15,676 nucleotides of DNA from Goniomonas avonlea (GCA_003573635.1 QUTJ01031715.1:1-15676); one strand, 5' to 3'; positions 1 through 8,866 are shown, counted from the stretch's first letter. Notes: generated by a model from the sequence alone, not told the origin. Made by a program: numbers and translations.

Positions 1-206
1 AGATTATTAATCGCACGTAGATCATGACTCTTAGGTAGATTACGACTCTTACGTAGATTATTAATCGCACGTAAATCATGACTCTTAGGTAGATTACGAC
101 TCTTACGTAGATTATTAATCGCACGTAGATCATGACTCTTAGGTAGATCTTAGGTAGATTACGACTCGTACGTAGATTATTAATCGCACGTAGATCATGA
201 CTCTTA
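1..206. repeat. 54-bp tandem repeat array (about 3.8 units)
   Basis: Units begin at 1, 55, 109 and 174 with the motif AGATTATTAATCGCACGTA. The third unit carries an 11-bp internal duplication and is 65 bp long. Each unit contains two related half-units ending in GACTCTTA and separated by GTAGAT, so the 54-mer itself arose by duplication. The array runs off the left edge and is cut on the right by a MITE. No gene is seen in it. Confidence 0.95.
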
Positions 207-434
207 GAGCATCTCCACCGCCCTTATCGGCATATCTAACTACAAATATGCCGATGCCGACCACGTGCTCCACCACACACATCAAAAATGCTGATTTTTT
301 ATTAGAGAATTCGTCAAAATAAGGCAAATCGGCAAATCCATCGACATATTTGACGACGACTTTGCCGATGCCAAGCAGATTTGCCGACGATTTGCCGATA
401 CTGACTCGGGTACAGACGGGCGGTGGAGATGCTC
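207..434. mobile_element. 228-bp MITE, PIF/Harbinger (Tourist)-like
   Basis: Perfect 17-bp terminal inverted repeats: GAGCATCTCCACCGCCC at 207-223 and its exact reverse complement at 418-434. The element is flanked by a 3-bp direct repeat TTA (204-206 and 435-437). A TTA/TAA target duplication and a TIR starting with G are the hallmarks of PIF/Harbinger-derived MITEs. The interior repeats TTTGCCGA/GCCGATGCC motifs and has no coding capacity. It sits inside the 54-bp tandem array: the left flank ends in GACTCTTA and the right flank resumes as TTATGTAG. Confidence 0.9.
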
Positions 435-489
435 TTATGTAGCTTATGACTGTTACTTTAGAGTATGCTCTACTTGATTATGACCCGGA

Positions 490-665
490 CGTGGACCGTA
501 TTCCACGTTGTGACCCTTTTTTCTCCGCTCCCTCCGCTCCTTCTCCCCCTCTCCCCCAATTGTCGCTCTGCCCTCTCACCCCCTCCCTCCATCCTCTCCT
601 TTTCCTCTTGCCCTCCTCTCCCTCCCCTCCCCTCCCCTCCCCGCCTCTCCCCCCCTCCTCGCACT
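490..665 (+). repeat. polypyrimidine (CCCCT/CT-rich) tract
   Basis: Almost pure C/T on the plus strand with many CCCTCC and CCCCT runs, hence G/A-rich on the minus strand. It lies downstream of the last recognisable minus-strand exon (ending at 704), so it is probably intron or 3' flank of that gene. The open frames across it (Pro/Ser/Leu on one strand, Arg/Gly/Glu on the other) are compositional only. Confidence 0.8.
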
Positions 666-703
666 GGTCAACACCAGGAGACTGCGACTCTCAGGCCTCG
701 TAC

Positions 704-2808
704 CTGGACCGCAAGCGTGAGTAGGTGCGAGAGCTTCGCGAAGAGATCCGACTGCATGAGTTGGGCATGGGCGGCGCACTTGGCACTGTACTCCGCGTCG
801 ACACGCCGCCCCGCCGCTGCAGTGAGAGATGAGACGGGACTGCAAGTCCAGGCTTATGGAACTCTCTCTCTCTCTTCCTTGATTCGCGTGGCAGAACTAC
901 CGATCAGTGAGAGATGAGGCGGGACTATGCAAGTCCAGGCTTATGGAACTCTCGCTCTCTTCCTTGACGCTCATAGCAGATCTCCCAATCAGTGGGAGAT
1001 ACGGAGACGGATTCATCCTGCCCTCCACAGACCCCCGCCACGCACAAGGAGCAACATTGAGGTGCCGCAAGGACAAACCAAACAAGGAGGCACAACATGG
1101 ACGAAACGAGATAGAGACGTGATTGTGGAGCTCNAGGCTTATGGAACTCTCTCTCTCTCTTCCTTGACGCTCATAGCAGAAAAAAACCGATCAGTGGGAG
1201 ATACGGAGACGGATTCATCCTGCCCTCCACAGACCCCCACCACGCACAAGGAGCAACATTGAGTTGCCGCAAGGACAAACCAAACAAGGAGGCACAACAT
1301 GGACGAAACGAGATAGAGACGTGATTGTGGAGCTCNAGGCTTATGGAACTCTCTCTCTCTCTTCCTTGACGCTCATAGCAGAAAAAAACCGATCAGTGGG
1401 AGATACGGAGACGGATTCATCCTGCCCTCCACAGACCCCCACCACGCACAAGGAGCAACATTGAGTTGCCGCAAAGACAAACCAAACAAGAAGGCACAAC
1501 ATGGACGAAACGAGATAGAGACGTGATTGTGGAGCTCGAGGCTTATGGAACTCTCTCTCTCTCTTCCTTGACGCGCGTGGCAGAACTACCGATCAGTGAG
1601 AGATGAGACGGGATTGTGGTACTCGAGGCTTATGGTCTCTCACACACACACTCCCTCTCTCTTCCTTGATGCTCACAGCAGAACTACGATCTGTGGCCGC
1701 TCTAAGCACTCCCTCGGTGCTTGAATACTCTCTCGTCCTCCCGCTTGCAACAATGTATGAGACTCCCAACGAGGGGTAGAACTCTAGACAACAGATCTGC
1801 CCTGAGCAATGAGGGAGAGGAGCGCACAGCGTCACACGCGCGCGCGCGAAGAACCACAGAGGCACACACACAAACAATATCAAATAACTCACCGTTGGGC
1901 GGGGGCGCATAGAGGTGGGTGTGCGCACTGAGGTTGAGCAAGAGGTTGAGGGAGTGGATCCGCCCCGACTTGCCAGAGAAATAAATCTGGACAGGGAGAG
2001 TGACAAAATGAGATTATGGAAAGTGCGTGTGCGTGTGCGTGTGCGTGTGCGTGTGCGTGTGCGTATGCGCGTGCGCGTGCGCGTGCGCGTGTGTGTGTTT
2101 GCGTGGAAGAGGCAGGCGAACCTCGCGTAGTACAGCAGTGACTGCGGCCGCGCCTGCAAGTCCGTCGATGTTGTAGCGGTCGAGCAGCACCTGCATATGT
2201 GTAAGAAGCACGTGAATGAACATCGAAGTCCGCACGACTGTGGCAGGCAACTCCATGTCCCAGCTGGATGAATCCATGATCTGAATACAAACACCAAAAC
2301 ACGCATATTTGCGGTAGCTCGGCAGTGCATTCGGGAACATCAAGGGTGGCCACCGTGAAGGATACCCAGGCCCTCCCTGGGTGCGCGATAACAGCAAGTG
2401 CATTAGCAAACACAACCAAGGGCCGATGGCAGTGACACCACACACTGTCTGGGTGTGCGATAACAGCAAGTGCATTCACAATGCATTACAGGGGGGCGAC
2501 AGCTTAAACTGGTTACACAGTTTTGTAATCAATTGAGAATATGATCGCTATCCGTTTGTAATCAATGACTAGAACATCTTTTGAAACTGTGTAACCAGTT
2601 TCAGCTGACGCCCCCCTCTAGCGATGTGCACAGCGAGCACAATCAAGGCCTGAATGGAGTGGCGTCGCACACTGTCTGGGTGTGACATTTGCGTAACCAC
2701 CGTCACCTTGATCAAAATTTTGGAAGCGAGCGACCGAATACGAGGGTTATCAAGTTTGACAGCGTCAATCACGCGTCCCAACTGTGCGTTGGGCAGCTTG
2801 AGCTCGTC
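704..2808 (-). CDS. unidentified multi-exon gene: helical (Arm/HEAT-like?) then beta-propeller-like segments; partial
   Basis: Minus-strand exons with GT/AG borders and compatible phases: 2808-2707 (34 codons, starts DELKLPNAQL), 2649 to about 2620 (ALIVLAVHIA), 2280-2122 (53 codons, IMDSSSWDMEL...), 1986-1893 (IYFSGKSGRIHSLNLLLNLS...), 1801-1688 (GQICCLEFYPSLGVSYIVAS...) and 816-704 (37 codons, ...LMQSDLFAKLSHLLTLAVQ). The early exons read as amphipathic helices of the Arm/HEAT sort. The 1986 and 1801 exons resemble WD40-like strands (IYFSGKSGRIHSL; QICCLEFYPSL). I do not recognise the protein. Neither start nor stop is identified. The join 2649 to 2280 is obscured by a MITE and a local duplication. 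The gene may continue upstream into the 3298-4508 gene and downstream past 700. Repeats occupy most of its introns. Confidence 0.5.
829..1690. repeat. intronic tandem repeat (202-bp units plus shorter ~85-bp units)
   Basis: AGGCTTATGGAACTCTC recurs at about 850, 937, 1135, 1337 and 1539. The two central spacings are exactly 202 bp, the first long unit is 198 bp and the outer units are short. Two unresolved bases (1134, 1336) lie at equivalent positions of adjacent units. On the minus strand each unit carries donor-like GATCGGTAGTTCTGC, matching the exon end and donor at 1690-1678. Several units also carry CTCATCTCTCACTG, matching the pyrimidine tract before the acceptor at 817. The array fills the intron between the exons ending at 1688 and starting at 816. 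Confidence 0.9.
2024..2098. repeat. (GTGCGT)n / (GTGCGC)n microsatellite
   Basis: A run of GTGCGT changing to GTGCGC, then GTGTGT, within the minus-strand intron between exons 2280-2122 and 1986-1893. It produces the spurious Thr/His/Ala/Arg-repeat frames on the minus strand and a Val/Arg repeat on the plus strand. Confidence 0.95.
2370..2690. repeat. local tandem duplication of a splice-acceptor/exon segment
   Basis: CACACTGTCTGGGTGTG occurs at 2667-2683 and at 2441-2457, each beside a related segment of about 60 bp. GCGATAACAGCAAGTGCATT occurs at about 2457 and, as the same 20-mer, at about 2384. The duplicated stretch corresponds to the acceptor and short exon ALIVLAVHIA on the minus strand. 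The MITE at 2489-2618 lies between copies. Confidence 0.75.
2489..2618 (+). mobile_element. 130-bp Tc1/mariner-like MITE, copy 1
   Basis: Bounded by TA on both sides (2487-2488 and 2619-2620). The imperfect terminal inverted repeats, about 36 bp, start CAGGGGGGCG and GAGGGGGGCG and share AACTGGTTACACAGTTT. TTTGTAATCAAT appears twice inside. There is no open frame of note. A second, nearly identical copy lies in opposite orientation at 9172-9301. The TA target and CAGG-type ends fit a Tc1/mariner-superfamily MITE. Here it abuts the exon ALIVLAVHIA on the minus strand. Confidence 0.92.
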
Positions 2809-2879
2809 CTGTTGCCGCAGTGTTACACCGCGAACACACCGCACGCACACACACACACACCACACCAGCACTGAGTACA

Positions 2880-3210
2880 GGGCATAGAGCACAGAGAGCA
2901 CAGAGCTTAGAATAGAGAGCACCGAGCACCGAGCACCGAGGACAGGGCACCGAGGACAGGGCACAGAGAGCACAGCGCACATACCCGAGCACCGATCACG
3001 GAGCACAGAGCACAGCACAGGGATCCAGAGCACAGGGCACAGGGCACAGGGCACAGAGCACAGGGCACAGGGCACAGGGCACAGAGCAGGGAGCACAGAG
3101 CACAGGGCACAGGGCACAGAGCACAGGGAGCACAGAGCACAGGGAGCACAGAGCACAGAGCACAGGGAGCACAGGGCACAGGGCACAGGGCACAGGGCAC
3201 AGGGCACAGA
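2880..3210. repeat. 7-bp minisatellite (GRGCACA)n
   Basis: Long degenerate array of GGGCACA and GAGCACA units with occasional CGAGCAC variants towards its left end. On the minus strand it is CTGTGCC/CTGTGCT and gives the spurious Cys/Ala/Leu/Pro frames. It lies between the last exon of the 3298-4508 gene and the exon starting at 2808, so it is intergenic or, if the two are one gene, intronic. Confidence 0.93.
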
Positions 3211-3297
3211 GCACAGAGTGAGACACCAGCACGAGCACTGGGCACCAGCACCGAGCCGCACAGCCAGCACCACAGCGCAACAGACCCCGCGCACCAC

Positions 3298-4508
3298 TCA
3301 CACACATGCACGCGGCCTAGACTTGCCTGCAGAGCGTAGTGGACATATAAGAAACCGGGTGTGTGCTGCGTCTTTGACCCAGGAGGCACACCTCGCTGCC
3401 GCGTGTATTGCTCTGCAATCTCGCTGCGGTGCGTAAGTGGGGGACATGCAAACCCTGACGCGGATTAATGTACCTGCGTTTCACTGCGGCGACTTGCGAG
3501 ATTTGTGGCCACAACGCTTGCATCTCCCCTGGCTGCATGCGCAGGATGGGACCACCTTCATCTGGGTTCGAGTGTGTCAACTGTCACGCCCACGGGAAAA
3601 CCTCTGAAGAAGGCCACGGCAGATCGCAAGTCGAAAGAGCGCAAATCTCAGGTCATGTACCTGCAGTCAGCTCGCCCCCGAAAAGCATGTTTTTTTCAAG
3701 AGTGAACTCCACTCCTGCAGATTGTGTGATCTAAGCCGAGCGAGAAGATTAACAGGCACCTGATGGTGGTGGGAAGTTCGGAGGTGGGGGTCGATGTACC
3801 AAGGGATCTCTTGGGATGGTTTGAACAGCAACTGCAAGGATCGATGAGTGGGTAATGACAGGCGCTCTTGACCCACGTGGAGGGGGCAACAGGGTGCCAG
3901 GGAGCTGGTAAGTTGGCGTCTGGTCGTCGGGTCTCTCACTCGGCACAGATTCCAAAAAAGTGGACCCAGCGTCTGAATGGGGCGTGGTGCTCGCTTGGAT
4001 ATAATGAACATTTCTGGCAATCAGAGCGCGAATAAACCGAGCAGTCTGCCGAGGGTTAGAAATGAACAAAAAAAATCGCGAGTGACACCTGCAAATGCGG
4101 CGAGCTGGTAGACTTCAAGATAGTGTTGCATACCGCATTGACGCGTTTCGACACTTCTGGGCTTGGGATCCTTTTTGCCAGAAGGCCTTTCAATAGGTCC
4201 AAGGACCTCCTCAGGACAGCATTTTGATCGAACGCGGCTCTGTCCAAGAGACGCTCGATAACTGTCGCAAATGAGACAGCGCACAGTGACTCGTGGCGTA
4301 CCCAAGTCATAGGTTTGCGGATTGTTTGAAAACTTGGTCAAACGCAAGGAGGCGTCTCTCGGCGGATGGTCCGCCAGGAGAACCTGAAGAAATGAGAATT
4401 TGAACAGGAGGCCAGTGAAAATACCTGTGAGACAGCCTTGCAGACCAACTGGTTGACAATTGGTAAAATCAGCTGAGGCTGAGAAAACTGGGGTTTGCCT
4501 CCATCCAT
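3298..4508 (-). CDS. unidentified eight-exon gene, possible ENTH/VHS-like helical domain
   Basis: Exons 4508-4425, 4383-4302, 4261-4089, 4045-3760, 3714-3661, 3561-3474, 3423-3392 and 3326-3298 join in frame through GT-AG introns of 40-99 nt (40-50 nt except the last three) and give 275 residues. Start chosen: ATG at 4508 (MDGGKPQFSQ); the same frame is open back to an ATG at 4649. Residues about 10-120 are helical: LVCKAVSQVLLADHPP, VIERLLDRAAFDQNAVLRR, SLDLLKGLLAKRIPSPEV and ARFIRALIARNVHYIQA. Their spacing recalls ENTH/VHS adaptor domains; this is a weak inference by eye. A Pro-rich linker follows, then VEFTLEKNMLFGGEL. If the fourth exon is not spliced at 3760, translation stops at 3749 instead. 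The terminal TGA at 3298 lies next to GTGTGAGT, so the gene could continue across the minisatellite into the exon at 2808. Confidence 0.55.
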
Positions 4509-4974
4509 CTCGACGACCACCAAACGACTCAAGACAGCGCCATTGAAGCAAGCCGAACCCGAGTTAACGAATTTACTATCGTGATCCGCATCTCGCGGCT
4601 CGCGCCAATTCTGCCAAACCCGACCAGTGCGACCACAACTACAATTCAATTATTGTATTCGAATCATACATAAGATATATCATTCAATCATCATTATAAT
4701 TCCTTTGAGATTCTGAATTTTATCGCCCAGTGGACAGTCTTTCACATCCTTGTCGTGGAGAGAAATTGTTTTTCTTTTTATTTTCACATTTGCATTTATC
4801 GGCATCGAAAACGCCGGGATCCGGTCAGCACTCAAATTCGAAAACGGGTGACTGGTGCTCCGGTACATCTGTGCAGCCTCATGCCAGCGAAGCATGGTCC
4901 GCGAGAGTGTCTACACATTATTTTATATATTACATGCACTTGGACCAAGCCCAAACAAGAAAAGTAGTCAAACA
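4509..4974. other. spacer between two minus-strand genes
   Basis: AT-richer than its surroundings (notably 4640-4700). It should hold the 3' end of the DUF445 transcript and the promoter/5' UTR of the 3298-4508 gene. Minus-strand frames here (starts at 4895 and 4649) are short and lack recognisable features; the latter may be a 5' coding extension. I see no RNA gene or repeat. Confidence 0.5.
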
Positions 4975-6739
4975 CTATGGCCCGCAATCGTCTGGTGAGT
5001 GCAAGAAATCCGTCGAGTTTCCGACCTCGGCCAACACACCCAGGAAAAACCCTGGTGACTCCGTGTGAGGAAGGAGAAAGACGCGAACGCACAAACCCAC
5101 CAATGATATTGCCCCACACAATGATCCAGCTCAGATGGTCTCGAACAACGTCTTCGATGAACTGCACAACAAGGGTGAGTAGATATCTTCGCTCCAAGGG
5201 GGAGTGAAACTCAAAAAAAAAGGTGAGACTCAAAATATCTCCAACGGATTGCACAGCAAGGATGGGTGATGCCCAAACTATTCACAATGAACAGCACAGG
5301 GGGTGGGACAAGCAAAAAATAGTGAGACGCAACATAACGTCAATGGACAGCAAAAGGGTGGGTGATCTGCAATATGGATTTTCTCAGCTACCCTGAAACA
5401 ACTTACAGCCGTGGTGACTCTTGGTGTGAGCTCCACCATCTTCTCATTCAGCAGCCGATCCTGCACAGCGATGAGCGAGAAGAAGAAGAAGAGACTCTGA
5501 GGAAAAGGGAAAAGAAAAAGACTCTGAGGGAAAGGGAAAAGAAAAAGACTCTGAGGGAAAGGGAAAAGAAAAAGACTCTGAGGAATCAGGCTATCGCCAC
5601 AAGGGGGTCAAACAAGCCTCCAAGAAGCTCCAAGGGGAAAATCGTACAATTTCTGTCCGGAGCGTCTCGACATTGATTTGCAAGGTTGGATCGAGAATGG
5701 AGAATATCTGCAGGGGAAGTGAGACTGATGATTCGCGCAATCTGCCACCCCGGTTGCGACTGAGTCGAGCGAGCACAAATCACAGGACGCACCGCCGGTG
5801 CCAGCTCCGCACCCAGCCCGAGGAGGAACGGTTTCACCACGGGGCGCAATGTGCTAGGGCCAACCCCATTGATAGATAAAATCAGTCCTTCGGGTCTGTA
5901 GGACAGCTCCTTGAGCTTGAGGTCAATAAGTTGCTCAACGGTCTGCGACTCGAGGAGCGTCTTGAGTTTGCCCTCTGGATTGTGTGTGAACAAAAAAAGG
6001 AAACGAAACGTGGCTCTTAAACATAAGCTGTGCGCACCCAGTTGCAATTCGGCGCCAAGGCGGCCAGTTTTCTGGGAGACAAACTTGTGCAGATATTCAA
6101 CATCAAAAAAGGTTCGAAGCACCGTTTCCTTCAGAGCCTACGACGCGGATCATCAACAGATGTGTCCATGGTGAAGTGGTGAATTGGATGGGATTGTACC
6201 TCGCGAATTTGCTTGAACCGACGCGGAATGACACCAGACCCGTACAAACATGGAATTCTGTCAAACATCATTTTGAGCGCGAGCCAATTGGTTCCACCGC
6301 CTGGAAAGTCGGCATCAGACAAACCCGAGGCTCCTTCTTGCTAAAATGCCAGGGGTGGCCGGTAAACACACCAAGAAATGAATAGAGACCCCCAGAAAAC
6401 ACGAAGCGTCCCACTGACTGCGTGGCCCGCTTGTACTCTGGCGTTGGAGGCTCAGGCAAGGATGGAACAAGTGTCGTGTGTTTAAGTTCATACCTGAGGA
6501 CACAACAGGTGGAACGAAAATCCAAATACAAAGACCAGTGAGTGCGAAGAGCAAAGCCAAAATGTTGATGATGATTGCGTGGCGAAACGACCGCCATGCA
6601 GCACGAACCTGCACCAGATATTGAGGCTAAAGATAACAATAAAAAATCAAGTTGTTACCGGAAGCGCCTCCGGTGCCACGAGAGGGACTCCGGCAGTGTC
6701 CTGCATCGGAATCGACGTGCGAGGCGGCATTTTCGGCAT
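4975..6739 (-). CDS. DUF445 family membrane protein, complete, 10 exons
   Basis: Ten exons (6739-6659, 6608-6494, 6437-6372, 6300-6200, 6137-6038, 5974-5793, 5707-5648, 5460-5407, 5161-5101, 5051-4975) join exactly in phase to 298 residues ending TAG. Residues 38-59 form a hydrophobic segment (IIINILALLFALTGLCIWIF). Around 88-121 is the DUF445 signature: GGGTNWLALKMMF, then CLYGSGVIPRRFKQIRE. The middle is helical (VEQLIDLKLKEL; ILDPTLQINVETLRTEI). The C-terminus has the family's closing hydrophobic block, residues about 262-283 (HLSWIIVWGNIIGGFFLG). DUF445 proteins, studied mainly in bacteria, are predicted to be membrane-anchored at both ends with a helical body; their function is unknown. 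The identification rests on remembered family motifs. Divergent from the RSP2-like gene, with 131 bp between start codons. Introns 7 (187 nt) and 8 (245 nt) are enlarged by tandem repeats; most others are about 50-85 nt. Confidence 0.85.
5175..5370 (-). repeat. degenerate tandem copies of the intron 8 acceptor/exon 9 edge
   Basis: On the minus strand the true junction reads ACTCACCCTTGTTGTGCAG then TTCATCGAAGACGTT. Inside the same 245-nt intron, the motif CACCC..C(T)TG(C)TGT followed by a near-CATTG/ATCCGTTG segment recurs about three times: TTTTGCTGTCCATTGACGTT, CTGTGCTGTTCATTGTGAAT and CCTTGCTGTGCAATCCGTTG. TTGCGTCTCAC and TTGAGTCTCAC also recur. The copies have diverged strongly but keep order and spacing of about 50-60 bp. 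Confidence 0.65.
5494..5583 (-). repeat. 27-bp tandem repeat, each unit a 3' splice site look-alike
   Basis: ACTCTGAGG starts at 5494, 5521, 5548 and 5575, a perfect 27-bp period. Read on the minus strand, each unit is a pyrimidine tract of about 20 nt (AGTCTTTTTCTTTTCCC...) ending in CTCAG. The array lies in DUF445 intron 7, upstream of the acceptor GCTGTGCAG at 5461 that restores the frame. A CTT-rich run (5475-5493) sits between array and acceptor. Confidence 0.92.
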
Positions 6740-6870
6740 GCAGGCTGCAGCCCCAAAACCACCTTACGGCGAGCGGAATAATGAAGAAGTCAACTCTAAA
6801 ATTGTAATCGACTATTTGTCAACTACCTTCTCACGATAACAAATTTTGGTCGTTCAGCCGTTCGTTTGCC
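6740..6870. promoter_or_regulatory. 131-bp bidirectional intergenic region (DUF445 / RSP2-like)
   Basis: Only 131 bp separate the two divergent start codons, so both core promoters and 5' UTRs must fit here, unless unseen upstream exons exist. The right half is AT-rich (TAAAATTGTAATCGACTATT, then GATAACAAATTTTGG). No clear TATA box is identified. Confidence 0.6.
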
Positions 6871-8318
6871 ATGCCGACAACGCCAACGCCAAAAGCAACG
6901 GCAGTGCCAAACCTTCCGGTACCGGCTGTACCCCCGCTACCGCCGGCAGTACCGAGCCTGGCAGTAAAGTCGGCGCCTGCCCCAGCTTCTGCCGGCAGTG
7001 TTAAGTCCGAAAGGCTTGTGTTTGAAGAATTCACCCCCAGACACGGCTCGCAAGACCCACACGACATGTTCGCTTGCACTGAGGAAGGGCAAGCGACGAA
7101 TTCCGAGTATCTGGCAGAAACAGTGATGCCCACCCTCTCATTGGCCTTAGAGGCTCTGCTTAAAGCGATGGAAGCCGATCCTGACATCAAGCCGATTCCC
7201 TGGCTGGCAACACACCTTCAGCATCACAACATCCCAAGCGTCACGAAGCGAGGTCAGTTTCTTCCATCACTGTAGAAAAAGCTCAATATTAGATCTGCAG
7301 AAAACGAGGCAATCGCTGGTGCCTTGGCCATGGTCACACCGGAACAGCCCAGGGAGGAGTTGTTCTGGAACGCAGTGAAGGCTCTTCGATCTGTCCTTTG
7401 GCCTTGCTCAGCGTACATTGCAACCATCGGGACGGTTTCAGAACAAGTCGAGGTTAGTTTATAAGCCCATGGTGATTGGACTGACTCTTCTCTTCTCAGA
7501 TCCCGCCGTCACCTGAGGCTCTTCTGGCGTATGAACGTCAGCAGCAAGCCGCTGCGATTGCAAAGGCGGAGGCGGAGGCAGCAGCAAAGGCTGCACGCCC
7601 CAAAACTCCCAAAGGAGCAAAAAAGGGAAAGGACGCGCCGCCACCTGAGCCGGAGCCCGTAGAAGAGCCACCGCCACCACCCCCCAAAGTGCGTGTTCGT
7701 TTTGAGGTTGGAACCAACTCTGATCCTACTTCCAGTGGTACAAGACTGTCGTTACGCCTGCCCTCATTTACGAGGCAACATCGCACATTGATCCAACAAC
7801 GATTGAAGGCAAAACTTTGAAAAAGGGCGTCGGTGTCACTTGGGCAAGTGTGGTGGCTAAGCTGACAGTGCTCATCAAAGATGTGATGCAACAACCGAAT
7901 GTGCATTTCTTCGGTGACCGGCGGCCTGGATCATACGCTGTTGTCCCACTGTTTTGTCAGCGCAAGGTCCGTCCCGAATCCCTCTCGTGCGCTTGCTGAC
8001 GCTTTCTCTTCGCAGGTGATTGGGGTGCTCACGGTGGACACCTTGATTGACAGCCGCCAGCTGAAGGAGAAGGATTTGGTCCTGATTGAACGCGTGGCTG
8101 AGATTGTTTCGGGTCACCTTGACCGGATTGCCCTCATGCCCCCGCCAGAGGTACCAGGCGTCTTTCTTCAGAGTATGCATCAGAAGCTCATATACCTATG
8201 ACAGGAGCCGGCCGAACCAACGGAAGGAGACGAGCAAGGTGATGGTGAGCACCCTGAGGGAGGTGAGGAGGGTGGGGAAGCTGATGGAGAGGCAGCCGAA
8301 GCTGCTCCAGCCTCGTAA
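6871..8318 (+). CDS. radial spoke protein 2-like (Dpy-30 + GAF), complete, 6 exons
   Basis: Exons 6871-7252, 7301-7452, 7500-7688, 7736-7966, 8016-8150 and 8205-8318 join in phase to 400 residues ending TAA; introns are 47-54 nt. After a Pro/Ala-rich N-terminus (1-45), residues 79-121 form a Dpy-30 dimerisation motif (YLAETVMPTLSLALEALLKA, then IPWLATHLQHHNIP). Residues about 135-360 look like a GAF domain (FWNAVKALRSVLWPCSAYIA; RPGSYAVVPLFCQRKVIGVL; DSRQLKEKDLVLIERVAEIV) interrupted by an Ala/Lys/Pro insert at about 190-241. The tail is Glu/Gly-rich. Chlamydomonas RSP2, a stalk protein of axonemal radial spokes, combines Dpy-30 and GAF domains; this protein is shorter because it lacks RSP2's long C-terminal extension. 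It implies a motile 9+2 flagellum. Other Dpy-30/GAF ciliary proteins cannot be excluded. Confidence 0.8.
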
Positions 8319-8866
8319 ATCACCTGAGTCGTCCTGCACCTCTGCACAAAGACAATTGTGAGGCCTCTCGGTGCCGCGAGCTGAGCGCTCCGATGGTCAG
8401 ATGCTTACACGAGCGGCGATTTACTGCAATTGAGTTGATCGGTGATTAGGGATTCCACAACACAATTGCTCTTCGACTGAGACAGTGGCATCTGCGCACG
8501 GCCAGGCCACGACGCGCACGGAGACGCCTGGGCCGTGCAATTGCCATTGTTGCGCCTTGTAATGTAATATACTTGCGTCACTGCCCGGTGATTGAACTTT
8601 TCTTCACGACCAACAGTTCTGAAACCCAATTCTACATGATCCTCCGACATCATATCTAAATCGTTGGCCATTTTCAAATCAGGCTCTGTATCTCCACTCG
8701 CACGCGCGCGCTCTGTGTGTCTGTTTGTCTGTCTGTCTCCCTCTGTCTGTCTGCCTGCCTGTGTGCCTGCCTGCCTGTCGGTCGGTCGGTCTGTCGCTGT
8801 CTCTGTCCGTCCGTCCACACACCCTGGGCGGCAGCGTACGCCTTTTGGTTATCGAGTCTATTAGAA
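8319..8866. other. convergent intergenic region with GTCT microsatellite
   Basis: Lies between the 3' ends of the RSP2-like gene (plus) and the BAR-RhoGAP gene (minus). Positions about 8715-8815 hold a degenerate (GTCT)n/(GCCT)n/(GGTC)n run, which creates the Cys/Leu/Ser/Val frames. No gene is recognised. Confidence 0.7.

Noticed and set aside
446-917. Plus-strand Pro/Ser/Leu-rich frames
   Set aside because: They are produced by the polypyrimidine tract; there are no domains, and the better-supported exon here (816-704) is on the minus strand.
2880-3210. Telomere-like or CRISPR-like array
   Set aside because: The unit is GRGCACA, not a telomeric motif, and there are no unique spacers between repeats. 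It is a degenerate minisatellite.
3468-3734. Plus-strand frame with CEICGH...C...CVNC spacing like a zinc-binding module
   Set aside because: The minus strand of the same stretch carries exons 3561-3474 and 3714-3661, which join in phase with neighbours. The plus frame has no supporting exons, and the Cys pattern is likely incidental.
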